Origin: Diplocloster hominis
GTDB taxonomy: Bacteria > Bacillota > Clostridia > Lachnospirales > Lachnospiraceae
Direction of reading: 5' to 3'
NCBI RefSeq assembly: GCF_032380655.1
Contig: NZ_JAWDIY010000007.1
Location: 124,001 to 188,000, forward strand
DNA: 64,000 nucleotides
Shown here: piece after piece, positions 34,619 through 43,300 of the stretch
Position numbering within the stretch: position 1 is the first letter of the stretch
Layout of the letters: the number at the start of each line of letters is the position of its first letter
The notes under the pieces: generated by a model
Told to the model about the DNA's origin: nothing
Database searches by the model: none
What the model saw: only the letters and a program-made list of their open reading frames with translations
Made by a program: the position numbers and the translations under genes

Positions 34619-35335
34619 TCACCTCGTTTTGATCTTTCCATATTCCAAAATGATCTTGTCGATCACACGGGACGCTTCGTTTTTAGTCAGGCTTTCTATC
34701 TGCAGACTTGTATCTATTTTATGATATTTTATCAAATCAATCAAGTATCGTTTTTGTGAATTTGTAATCGGTCCCTGTTTTTTAATCTGATAGACCAGAG
34801 GCCGGGGCCGGAACACCTCGGAATGCTCCGGATAAAACTGCTCCAGCAGTTTACCATAGAGACAGCTGCTGGCCTTCGCGTCCTCATATGCGCGGTGTCT
34901 CTTCTCCTGTGTTATATGATAGTAATCGCACAAATATTCCAGGCTTCTGCTTTCCAGATCAGGAAGCAGCTTTCTGGCTATCTTCAGTGTATCCACTCCC
35001 TGCTTGTCAAACACCATATCGCAGTTCACCGCGGTGCGCTTGATAAAGCTGTAATCGAAAATAATATTATGTCCCAGCAGATCCAGGTCCCCGCAGAAAT
35101 CGATCAGTTCCCGTACCGCCTCTGCAGGCGGCGCTGCGTCCGCCGTCATCGTATCATCGATTCCGGTCAGTTCAAAGATCTTCTCAGGTATCGGAACTCC
35201 GGGATTAACAAACGTCTGATATGTATCGGTAATTCTTCCGCCGACCACCTTCACCGCTCCGATCTCCAGGATGCGGTCCCTCGACGGATTTAAGCCCGTT
35301 GTCTCCAGATCCAGGGCCACGTAATCCATTTTCAT
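34619..35335 (-). CDS. DEDDh 3'-5' exonuclease (PolC/DnaQ-type)
   Basis: A 238-aa exonuclease. ExoI motif ALDLETTGL (Asp, Glu), ExoII GHNIIFDYSF (Asp) and ExoIII HRAYEDAKAS (His, Asp) are all present. A C-terminal helical extension (ITNSQKRYLIDLIKYH) is unusual for plain DnaQ and resembles clostridial PolC-type standalone exonucleases. The start at 35335 follows CGGAGGATAAA. Likely in DNA repair. It lies 19 nt after endonuclease III, suggesting a repair operon. Confidence 0.88.
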   Translation of the reverse strand: MKMDYVALDLETTGLNPSRDRILEIGAVKVVGGRITDTYQTFVNPGVPIPEKIFELTGIDDTMTADAAPPAEAVRELIDFCGDLDLLGHNIIFDYSFIKRTAVNCDMVFDKQGVDTLKIARKLLPDLESRSLEYLCDYYHITQEKRHRAYEDAKASSCLYGKLLEQFYPEHSEVFRPRPLVYQIKKQGPITNSQKRYLIDLIKYHKIDTSLQIESLTKNEASRVIDKIILEYGKIKTR

Positions 35336-35354
35336 TTTATCCTCCGGGGCGCTC

Positions 35355-36002
35355 TTATTTTCGCCCGTTCTTCCTCTTTCCATTGTATTCCAGACAATAG
35401 TCCCTCAAAAAACACGCTTCACATTTCGGGCTTCTGGCAAAACAGATGGCCCTGCCGAATGTGATAATCTGTATATTATATAAAATCCAGTGGTCTTTTG
35501 GCAAGACTTTCATCAAATCATATTCGATTTTTTCCGGATCTTCTTCCTTTGTCAGCCCCAGCTTCCGGGAAATCCGCTTTACATGGGTATCCACAACGAT
35601 GCTGGGCTCATGATAAATGTTCCCTCTTATCACATTGGCGGTCTTACGTCCCACCCCGGCCAGGGAAGTCAGATCTTCTATAGACTCCGGTACCTCCCCG
35701 CCGAACTCCTGCACCAGCCTTCTGGCACAGGCGATAATATTTCTGGCCTTATTGTGATAAAATCCTGTAGGCTTAATATCCTGCTCCAGCTCTTCCAGGT
35801 CCGCGTACGCGAATTTTTCCAGGGAATCGTATTTCCGGAACAGATCTTTCGTCACGATATTCACCCTGGCATCTGTGCACTGCGCGCTCAGCATCGTGGC
35901 GATCAGCAGCTGCCAGGGCGTCTCATGGTTCAGATAACACTTATATTCCGTAGTATATGTCTCATCCAGTAAATCCAGGATCGCTTTTGTTCTCTTAGTC
36001 AT
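35355..36002 (-). CDS. nth: Endonuclease III
   Basis: A 215-aa DNA glycosylase/AP lyase for oxidised pyrimidines. The helix-hairpin-helix is LTSLAGVGRKTANVI, with the catalytic Lys in the HhH. The catalytic Asp is in VVDTHVKR. The [4Fe-4S] cluster motif is CFARSPKCEACFLRDYC. GAAGAGAG before the ATG at 36002. It overlaps the end of the upstream radical-SAM gene by 8 nt. Confidence 0.97.
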   Translation of the reverse strand: MTKRTKAILDLLDETYTTEYKCYLNHETPWQLLIATMLSAQCTDARVNIVTKDLFRKYDSLEKFAYADLEELEQDIKPTGFYHNKARNIIACARRLVQEFGGEVPESIEDLTSLAGVGRKTANVIRGNIYHEPSIVVDTHVKRISRKLGLTKEEDPEKIEYDLMKVLPKDHWILYNIQIITFGRAICFARSPKCEACFLRDYCLEYNGKRKNGRK

Positions 36003-37746
36003 ACTCTCTTCCATCCATATCCTCTACCTCCAAAACCAGAGCTTCGTTCGTCAGGGGATTCTTATGTTTATAGTCAAAAAGCAGCACTGTCAGCCCATTT
36101 TTCTTTTTTCCGGCCCCGTTCACTGGATAACGGAAGTACTCCAGATGAGTCATCCTGGCCATTTGTGCGGCATCATATCCCTCATAATCCCGCAGATAAG
36201 AACGCCTCTTCTCCTCCCGCCGGTAAAAATTACGGCTCTCCTGCTTCCATTGCTCCTGTGAGGGCGCCCATTTTGGACGGCTCTTTACATTTTCACGCAG
36301 ATACAGGTCATATAATAAAAGTTCCCGGTACAAAGGCTCCCGCTCCGGATCCACGTTTACGGAAAACGCAAGCAGGATGTCATACTTCTGCAGCCTGGAC
36401 TGGCTGACCCGGTCATACCCCTGTTCTTCATAATAATCTGCCAGGCCCTCATACAGGGCAAAAGGATGCTCAAAAACCGTAACCAATTCCTCCAGCACAT
36501 GACGGAACTGCCCGCTGTTATAATAAGTCTCCAGCACCCGTTCCACAGCCTTCAGTCTCAAAACCTCTCCATAGGACAACCATCTGGTACTTAGCACCTC
36601 ATATACGGGCTTCTTCTGATAGACCAGCCCATATTCCGCGGCCTTCTCGTGCATCCTCGAACCCTTCAGCACCTTCAGGAATCCCAGCTGCAGCTGTTCC
36701 GGCCGCAGTCCATACACATCGTTAAAGGAGCGGATAAAGCTCTCCATCCCTTCAAACGGCAGTCCCGCGATCAGATCCAGATGCTGATGAATGTTCCCCG
36801 CCTGTTTTATTCTGCGCACCCGGTCCGACACCTTTTGAAAATCCATACTTCTGCGGATCTCCCGCAGGGTATCCGGATTCGTGGACTGCACACCGATCTC
36901 CAGCTGGATCAATCCCGGCCTCAGCGTCTTAAGAAGCCCCATTTCCTCTTCTGTCAGAATATCCGCCGCGATCTCAAAATGGAAATTCGTCTTTCCCCGG
37001 TCATGCTCCGCCAAAAAGCTCCAGACCGCCATAGCAAAATCCGGTCTGCAGTTAAACGTCCGGTCCACAAACTTCACCTGCGGCACCTCATACCCGATCA
37101 ATACCAGCAGCTCCTTCTTCACAAGATCCAGATCCCGAAACCGCAGCCGCTTATCCACCGAAGAGAGGCAATAACTGCAGGAAAACGGGCATCCGCGGCT
37201 GGCTTCATAATAGATGATCCGGTTCCGGAACCCGTTCCTATCGGTGTAAATAAACGGAATACGGTTCATATCCATAGGTTCTCCGGGCGGGTTCACCTGA
37301 ATCTGCCGGTCCTTCCCGCGCCACACGATCCCCTTCAGCTCCTCAAGCTTACTGTTTCCTTCTATATAATGCCGGGCCAGCCCCCGAAAGATCTCCTCTC
37401 CCTCGCCGACCATGATCCCGGTAACTTCCGGCATCCGTTTAAGCTCCTGCACCGGATCAAAGGACACCTCCGGCCCGCCAAGCCACACCGGCACCTCCGG
37501 CATCACCTGTTTGAGATCCGCCACCAGATCCCTGATCAGATCCATATTCCAGATATAACAGGAAAACGCCAGCACATCCGGGCAGGCCCCATAAAGCCCG
37601 GCCAGAATATCCTCCCTGTAATGATTAATCGTATATTCCCGTATCTCTATAAATTCCTCATATTCCTTCGCATAAGCCTTCAGGCTATACACCGCCAGAT
37701 TTGAATGGATATACTTCGCATTCACGGCCGCCAGCACTATCTTCAT
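35995..37746 (-). CDS. B12-binding-domain radical SAM protein (DUF4080)
   Basis: A 583-aa protein. The N-terminal cobalamin-binding Rossmann domain is about residues 1-140, with no DxHxxG motif, so B12 may bind base-on. The radical-SAM cluster is CPFSCSYC near residue 190. A C-terminal DUF4080 domain follows. The reaction is unknown. Relatives are common in Lachnospiraceae and often annotated as B12-binding radical SAM. A TTG 12 nt upstream is an alternative start. The 3' end overlaps nth, so repair and radical-SAM genes share a transcript. Confidence 0.88.
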   Translation of the reverse strand: MKIVLAAVNAKYIHSNLAVYSLKAYAKEYEEFIEIREYTINHYREDILAGLYGACPDVLAFSCYIWNMDLIRDLVADLKQVMPEVPVWLGGPEVSFDPVQELKRMPEVTGIMVGEGEEIFRGLARHYIEGNSKLEELKGIVWRGKDRQIQVNPPGEPMDMNRIPFIYTDRNGFRNRIIYYEASRGCPFSCSYCLSSVDKRLRFRDLDLVKKELLVLIGYEVPQVKFVDRTFNCRPDFAMAVWSFLAEHDRGKTNFHFEIAADILTEEEMGLLKTLRPGLIQLEIGVQSTNPDTLREIRRSMDFQKVSDRVRRIKQAGNIHQHLDLIAGLPFEGMESFIRSFNDVYGLRPEQLQLGFLKVLKGSRMHEKAAEYGLVYQKKPVYEVLSTRWLSYGEVLRLKAVERVLETYYNSGQFRHVLEELVTVFEHPFALYEGLADYYEEQGYDRVSQSRLQKYDILLAFSVNVDPEREPLYRELLLYDLYLRENVKSRPKWAPSQEQWKQESRNFYRREEKRRSYLRDYEGYDAAQMARMTHLEYFRYPVNGAGKKKNGLTVLLFDYKHKNPLTNEALVLEVEDMDGREYD

Positions 37747-37855
37747 CTTTTTATTCAACCTTCATTACCCCTTATTATCACCTTAGTATATCCCATTCCC
37801 TTCTGATCCGCAATGGATATTTCCGGTAGAGCTGGGGGGGATTGGGCTAAGGGCC

Positions 37856-38138
37856 GGGATGAGAGGGAACGGGCGTACCCGGGCGGCACCAGGCGGCAAT
37901 TCTCGTGGGGCCAAATCACTTCGGCCGGGCCTAAGAACGGCTAACTCCGAGGGCGGGAGAACCTCTTATTGGCAGGGCCCGGAACAAACTCGCCACAATA
38001 CGGCTCGGACAGTGTTCCGGGCCCTGCGAGGTTCTCCCGCCCTCTGCGTAAGCCGTTCTAAGGCCCGGCCTCAAGTGATTTGGCCCCACGAGAATTGCCG
38101 CCTGGTGCCGCCCGGGTACGCCCGTTCCCTCTCATCCC
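37856..38138 (+). repeat. Long hairpin element 1 (about 283 nt)
   Basis: The outer arms 37856-37921 and 38073-38138 are perfectly complementary over 66 nt. Inside, further stems of about 10, 9, 17 and 15 bp are separated by small asymmetric internal loops (AACTCC opposite TGCGTA; TTATTG opposite nothing), with an apical loop near 37985-38011. In total about 117 bp of stem. No coding frame is plausible. The core recurs inverted in element 2, with the same internal loops and compensated changes. Function unknown: structured RNA, or a non-autonomous mobile element. Confidence 0.85.
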
Positions 38139-38299
38139 TGCTTAACTAATGGCCTTTACCAGGTTCCGTTAGGGTTAGGAAGTGTCATACATGGTGAATG
38201 GCTGCTGCCTGTTCTGTTAAAATGAGAAGATTGGGAGATCGTATTTTATAAAATTTATAAGCCCTTGAATCCTGCGAACTGATTATTAAATATTACCGT

Positions 38300-38349
38300 G
38301 CTGTCCGGACCAGCTGTTCCGGATAGCGGGTCAGCAGCTGGGCTTCTTT
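38300..38349. repeat. 50-nt perfect copy of part of the HypE-like gene
   Basis: The segment 38300-38349 is identical to 32205-32254, inside the AIR-synthase-related gene, with flanks unrelated. It lies in the gene-free stretch between the two long hairpins. A transcript of the plus strand here would be antisense to the HypE-like mRNA. Confidence 0.85.
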
Positions 38350-38507
38350 ATAAATACAAGTTATAGATGCTGGGAGTCGCAGTGACTGTGATAGCAGCGC
38401 GGATAGAAACCGTTTGATTCCCTCTCATTTCATCGTTCAGGCAGCTATCGCTCTGAAGATGACACGCATAGTATCCTGGAACATGGAACATGGCTTATAG
38501 TACAGCA

Positions 38508-38788
38508 GGGCTGAGCGGGGAGGGGCGTGTCTTTGGGTGCCGGGCGGCAAATCCCGCGGGGCCAAATCACTTGAGGCCGGGCCTTAGAACGGCTTACGCA
38601 GAAGGTGGGAGAACCTCGCAGGGCCTGGAACACTGTCCGAGCCGTCCTTTGGCGAGTTTGTTCCAGGCCCTGCCAATAAGAGGTTCTCCCGCCTTCGGAG
38701 TTAGCCGTTCTTAGGTCCGGCCGAAGTGATTTGGCCCTGCGGGATTTGCCGACCGGCACCCAAAGACACGCCCCTTCCCGCTCAGCCC
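38508..38788 (-). repeat. Long hairpin element 2 (about 281 nt, inverted copy)
   Basis: The outer arms 38508-38572 and 38724-38788 pair with two G-U positions and one mismatch. Read on the minus strand, its core matches element 1: same internal loops AACTCC, TGCGTA and TTATTG, same apical ends AACTCGCCA and CGGCTCGGACAG. Two core base pairs differ by compensated changes (C-G to T-A in the GGGCCTGG stem; G-C to A-T in the GAAGGCGGG stem). The outer arms differ strongly in sequence but stay self-complementary. Confidence 0.85.
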
Positions 38789-38864
38789 GGCCCCACCTCA
38801 AACATCCCACCCCCCATAAACAGTAAATCGGCAGCCCAAAATACCATAAATTTGAAAAAATGTC

Positions 38865-38893
38865 TTGCACTTTAAAAAAAGCTATGGTATAGT
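38865..38893 (+). promoter_or_regulatory. tRNA cluster promoter
   Basis: TTGCAC (38865-38870), 17-nt spacer, TATAGT (38888-38893), about 30 nt before tRNA-Tyr. Confidence 0.75.
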
Positions 38894-38923
38894 ATGTAAC
38901 TGTCAGGACGCTGGTTCTGGTAT

Positions 38924-39005
38924 GGATGGATTCCCGAGTGGCCAAAGGGGGCAGACTGTAAATCTGTTGGCAACGCCTTCGAAGGTTCGAATCCTTCTCC
39001 ATCCA
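38924..39005 (+). tRNA. tRNA-Tyr (GTA)
   Basis: GGATGGA acceptor pairs with TCCATCC. Anticodon GTA is at 38958-38960 in a 7-nt loop. There is a long variable arm (class II, as bacterial tRNA-Tyr) and a GGTTCGAATCC T-arm. No encoded CCA. Confidence 0.95.
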
Positions 39006-39013
39006 CTGGTTTT

Positions 39014-39086
<73 letters not shown>

Positions 39087-39112
39087 TTGTGTTTTACGTT
39101 TTTTGGAATGAT

Positions 39113-39183
39113 GCAGGTGTAGTTCAATGGTAGAACACTAGCCTTCCAAGCTAGATACGTGGGTTCGATTCCCATCACCTGCT
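39113..39183 (+). tRNA. tRNA-Gly (TCC)
   Basis: Acceptor GCAGGTG pairs with CACCTGC. The anticodon stem CTAGC/GCTAG frames loop CTTCCAA (anticodon TCC). T-arm GGTTCGATTCC. Confidence 0.95.
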
Positions 39184-39214
39184 TTTGAAAGCTTCCTATT
39201 TGTATGTAGTATTT

Positions 39215-39286
39215 GCGCGAGTGGCTCAGTGGTGGAGTATCGCCTTGCCAAGGCGAGGGTCGCGGGTTCGAATCCCGTCTCGCGCT
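39215..39286 (+). tRNA. tRNA-Gly (GCC)
   Basis: Acceptor GCGCGAG pairs with CTCGCGC. Loop TTGCCAA carries anticodon GCC; T-arm GGTTCGAATCC. Last of the cluster, followed by an intrinsic terminator. Confidence 0.95.
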
Positions 39287-39295
39287 TTTTTAATT

Positions 39296-39335
39296 GCTGA
39301 AATCGCCTTGTTTCTTGAGGGATTTCGGCTTTTTT
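39296..39335 (+). terminator. Terminator of the tRNA cluster
   Basis: GCTGAAATC (39296-39304) pairs with GATTTCGGC (39321-39329), followed by six T. Confidence 0.85.
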
Positions 39336-39388
39336 GTTCTCATTGTTGACAACATTACAACATTATATAGATTTTTAAAATATATCGC

Positions 39389-39417
39389 TTGTTTATACAA
39401 CAAAAAAGTTGTATAAT
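39389..39417 (+). promoter_or_regulatory. Toxin-antitoxin promoter with palindromic operator
   Basis: TTGTTT (39389-39394), 17-nt spacer, TATAAT (39412-39417). The spacer and -10 are covered by the perfect inverted repeat TATACAAC-AAAAAA-GTTGTATA (39394-39415). This is a natural operator for autorepression by the HigA-type antitoxin encoded downstream. Confidence 0.75.
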
Positions 39418-39455
39418 ATATTTGGATAATGAAATACTATATTAAGAGGAATTAT

Positions 39456-39716
39456 ATGAAAATACACAGTTACCTATCAGCTGGTGGAAAAGATTTAATA
39501 ATGGAATATATTATGAATCTTACTGAAGATGAAAAAGTAGATGGACTATCAGTTCTTGAAGATATGGAGAATGGAAAAACTGATTGTTTAGTAATGAAAA
39601 GATGGGATGGGAAAATATGGGAAGTATACTTTAGAAAACATAATCGTATCTTCTATGTTACTGTCGATGGAATAGGATATCTACTTATTACATGCTTGCA
39701 GAAAACAAAAGAATAA
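39456..39716 (+). CDS. RelE/HigB-type toxin (Gp49-like)
   Basis: An 86-aa protein resembling phage-derived Gp49/HigB mRNA interferases. MKRWDGKIWEVYFRKHNRIFYV forms the core beta strands with basic catalytic residues, and GYLLITCLQKTKE is the typical C-terminal end. The ATG at 39456 is preferred because AGAGGAATT precedes it; an ATG 27 nt earlier has no RBS. It lies upstream of the antitoxin, the reversed order typical for higBA. Expected to cleave mRNA on the ribosome. Confidence 0.8.
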   Translation: MKIHSYLSAGGKDLIMEYIMNLTEDEKVDGLSVLEDMENGKTDCLVMKRWDGKIWEVYFRKHNRIFYVTVDGIGYLLITCLQKTKE

Positions 39717-39810
39717 AACAGAAAAGAAAGATAAAAGCATTATATTAAAAAGAGCGAAAGAGTTGGGTAAGCTCCTGAAAAAAACTTTTATATAATAGGA
39801 GGTGTGTACT

Positions 39811-40107
39811 ATGCCCTTTGCAGAAATAAATATAAAGGATACAATAGTTAAAGAAGAGCAGCGTAATCCGGAATTTGCTAAAAAATGGAATGAAAGCAGA
39901 ACCGAATACAAATTGCTCGCTGAATTAGTCCGGATACGGAAAGAACAAAATATGACCCAAAAGGAATTGGCAAAAATTACCGGAAACAAACAACAAGTGA
40001 TATCAAGAATTGAAAAACGAGAGAATAGCCCCACGTTGAAAACATTCTGCGGATTATTAAATACTCTTGGATATGAGTTACAAATTGTGAAACGTAAAAA
40101 AGTTTAA
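39811..40107 (+). CDS. HigA-type XRE antitoxin
   Basis: A 98-aa protein. The N-terminal half likely wraps the toxin. Residues about 40-95 form an XRE HTH (LVRIRKEQNMTQKELAKITGNKQQVISRIEKRENSPTLKT). Strong RBS TAGGAGGTGTGTACT before ATG 39811. The toxin stop is 95 nt upstream, a larger gap than usual, so a separate promoter for the antitoxin is possible. Confidence 0.85.
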   Translation: MPFAEINIKDTIVKEEQRNPEFAKKWNESRTEYKLLAELVRIRKEQNMTQKELAKITGNKQQVISRIEKRENSPTLKTFCGLLNTLGYELQIVKRKKV

Positions 40108-40122
40108 GTGCTGTAGTTGCTT

Positions 40123-40160
40123 AGAGGTTGATAGAAAAACAGTTCTACCAACCTCTATTT
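40123..40160 (+). terminator. Terminator after the toxin-antitoxin pair
   Basis: AGAGGTTGATAGAA (40123-40136) pairs with TTCTACCAACCTCT (40143-40156) with one mismatch, followed by ATTTAT. A second hairpin, AAGGACC/GGGTCCTT, near 40227-40261 probably ends the converging kinase operon. Confidence 0.7.
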
Positions 40161-40300
40161 ATAAGGTGTTAGTTTTTATGTTGCAGACAGCCTGCGGCAC
40201 AGAGGATAATGAGCGTTAAATGGTTAAGGACCTGATGGAATTGATATCCACCGGGTCCTTATTTCATCTTTATCTGTATTTTTTAGTATCAGCTGCCGGC

Positions 40301-43300
40301 CTATAGGAGGCTTTCCAGTTCCTGGTATAACTGGTTGATGTCGATTGGCTTTACCAGGTAGCTGTTGATGCCCGCTTCCTGGGCTTTGCTTCTGTCATCA
40401 TCGAATGCGTTGGCCGTCATAGCTATGATCGGAATCGTGAGGGCGTCGGGACGCTCCATCTGCCTGATCATCCGGGAGGCTTCCAGTCCGTCCATAACAG
40501 GCATTCGGATGTCCATCAGGATGGCCATGTATTCTCCCTGGGCGGCATGCCGGAACGCTTCTACAGCGAGGACCCCGTTGACAGCTGTGTCTACTTTGAT
40601 GTCCTTTAGTTCCAGTAAGGATTTGGCAATATCCAGGTTCAGCTCATTGTCTTCCACCAATAGAACTTTTTTTCCCTCCAGATGGAACTGCTGCTCTTCC
40701 CTCCTTTTTTCATGAGGGGTCACCCGCAGATTCAAAAAGGTATCACATATCGTGGACTCAAACAGGGGTTTGGATATAAAGCAGCTGGCTCCGGCGGCCC
40801 TGGCCTCGTCCTCTATACTATTCCAGTCGTAGGCGGAGATAATAATGATCATGGTGTCCGGACCCACCAGTTTGCGGATTTCTCTGGTGGTCTCTATTCC
40901 GTCCATTCCCGGCATCATCCAGTCGATCATGGCAATATCATAGACTTTGCCGTCTGTCAGGGAACGGCTGACCTCTTCCACCGCTTTTTTCCCGCTGTCT
41001 ACCCATTTCGACGCCGCTCCGATGTCTTCCAGGATCAGGGCGGTCTGCTCGCCGATCATGGGGTCGTCATCCACGACCAGTATCTGTATTCCCTTTAAAA
41101 GTTCTCTGGTCTTTCTATCCGCTTCCGCATGCTCATCATCTTCCGTGAGCTCAAAGGGCAGTTCCAACCGGAAAGTGGTTCCCGCGCCCTTTTCACTTTC
41201 CACACTGATACTTCCGCCCATCAGCTGGGTCAGATTGTATACGATGGATAAGCCAAGGCCGCTCCCCACATTGTTTCTGGCAAAATCTCTGGACTCTTGC
41301 TCAAAAGGCTGGTATATTTTGTGCATGAAGTCTCTGGACATACCGATTCCTGTATCTCTCACAATGAACTTCAGGTAAGCAAAACCATTGGTTCTTCTGT
41401 CTTCTTCAATGGAGATCATTATCTTACCGCCGGCTGGTGTGAATTTTATGGAATTTGAGAGTAAATTCACCAGGATCTGATTCAGGCGCAGCGCATCTCC
41501 GATATAATACCGTTCCAGCGGCTCCTGGTGGTACACATCGAATATAAGGTTCTGGGCCTGAGCCTGGGGATAAATGATGGTATTGATTTCATTCATGAAC
41601 TGCATAAAATCGAACTTTTCATGGGAAATGGTCATTTTTCCGCTCTCGATCTTAGACATGTCCAGGATGTCGTTGATCAGCGACAAAAGGTACCGGGAGG
41701 ATGCGTCTATCTTTTCAAAACAGTCCTTTACCCGGACCGTGTTTTGTATTTTCAGCTGTCCGATCGTGCTCATCCCGATGATGGCATTCATCGGTGTCCG
41801 GATATCGTGGCTCATACGGGACAGGAAATCAGATTTTGCATTGTTCGCCGCTCTGGCCGATTCCAGCGCATCCCTTAAGAGCTGTTCCTGCTTCGCCTGT
41901 TCCGCCCGCTGTTCATCTAATACTTTTAACAGTAAAATAGCCAGCACATCATCGTTATAGGGATTATCCACATGAATCACATGCAGCGCAACCCAATGAT
42001 ACTCGCCGTCATCTCCCCTTTGGCGGATCTCAAGATAGCTCTCCTGATTTCCCTCCCGGAACCGTTTTATCAGCACTTCCCTGCTGAGCGCGCCGGCGAA
42101 ATCCGCTTGATAGGAGGAATAGACCGTACTCTTTGTAAAGGCCATCAGATCATCAAAATTACCGCTGGGAATGGTTTGGATGATGAAATTGTCCTCTATA
42201 AAACAATCAAAGGTATTCTGTGTCAGATTCACACTCATAATAACCGGGTAAGCGGTACATATCGCCGCCCGTAAAGAACGGTTTTCTATCAGCCGCTCTT
42301 GTTCCTGCTCCAGCTGCAGCTTCTTGTTCTCCGTAATATCCACAAATACGGCCTGATTCACTTCCAGCCCATCCGTATTAATCACCCGGCCCACGGTCGC
42401 ATTGATCCAGCATACACTTCCGTCTTTGCGCCGGCCCTCCCGGTTATAAGAGATCGTCTCCCCGTTCAGTTTGAGACCTTCCACAGCCTTCCGGGTTCTG
42501 TCCAAATCCGGTTTTTCTACCAGCTCGAAGGGGCTTTTAAAATTCTCCCAGTATTCCTCCCTGCTGTATCCGTAGATCTCCCAGGTCATACGATTGGCAT
42601 ATACTGTGCGGTGGCTGGGATCCGTGGTAAACTGCAGGATTCCGCAGGGTACGGTATCATACAGCCGGGTCAGGAATTGTGCCTGACGTTTTACTTCTTC
42701 ATCTGCCTTCTGGATCAGGAACTCCTGCTCCTTACGTTTGGTAATGTCGGATATAAAACTGTAGATCACCTCTTCCCCGTCAGTGTCGGTTAAGTATTTC
42801 CCCTGCTCCAGAACCCAGATCACTTCTTTATTTTTCTTCAATACCCGGTATTCTACCGAGTAGGTATCGTCCTTTGCGAGGCTTTCATCCACCTGCTTTT
42901 TCATGGGAGCATAGTCCTCCTCACAGATAAACCCCTCACAGCAGAAACGGCACCCCGCCAAACACTCCTCCATCGAGGAATAACCCAGCATCCGGCTCAG
43001 GCTCTCGCTGATCCATTTAATCCCATAGGTGTCATTATTGTAACAGATCTGCATACCTCCGGGAAGCTGGTTCATCATCAGATCGATCTGCCGGTCTTTA
43101 TTCACCACCATCTTCTGCAGCTCTTCGTAGGTTTCCTTCGCAGCCTGAATCGGAAACAGCTCATCATCCTTTACAGCCGAAAACGGAAGGGAATTGTGAA
43201 TATGTACAGTCTGATAGGTATCTCCGGCTTTCTTAAAAATGAAGCTGATTCTCTGATGCACCTTCATCTTAGCCTCAAGTTCCGGCACGGTTTCCACCCA

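Noticed and set aside
36649..37704. 351-aa open frame opposite the B12-binding radical SAM gene
   Set aside because: Antisense shadow; the minus strand has clear radical SAM motifs.
37859..38149. 96-aa plus-strand frame inside hairpin element 1
   Set aside because: Arg/Gly/Pro-rich translation of a palindrome. The opposite arm reads as the complement, and no RBS is seen.
38445..39002. 185-aa minus-strand frame over hairpin element 2 and the tRNA-Tyr gene
   Set aside because: It crosses a tRNA gene and a long hairpin; composition and location argue against a protein.
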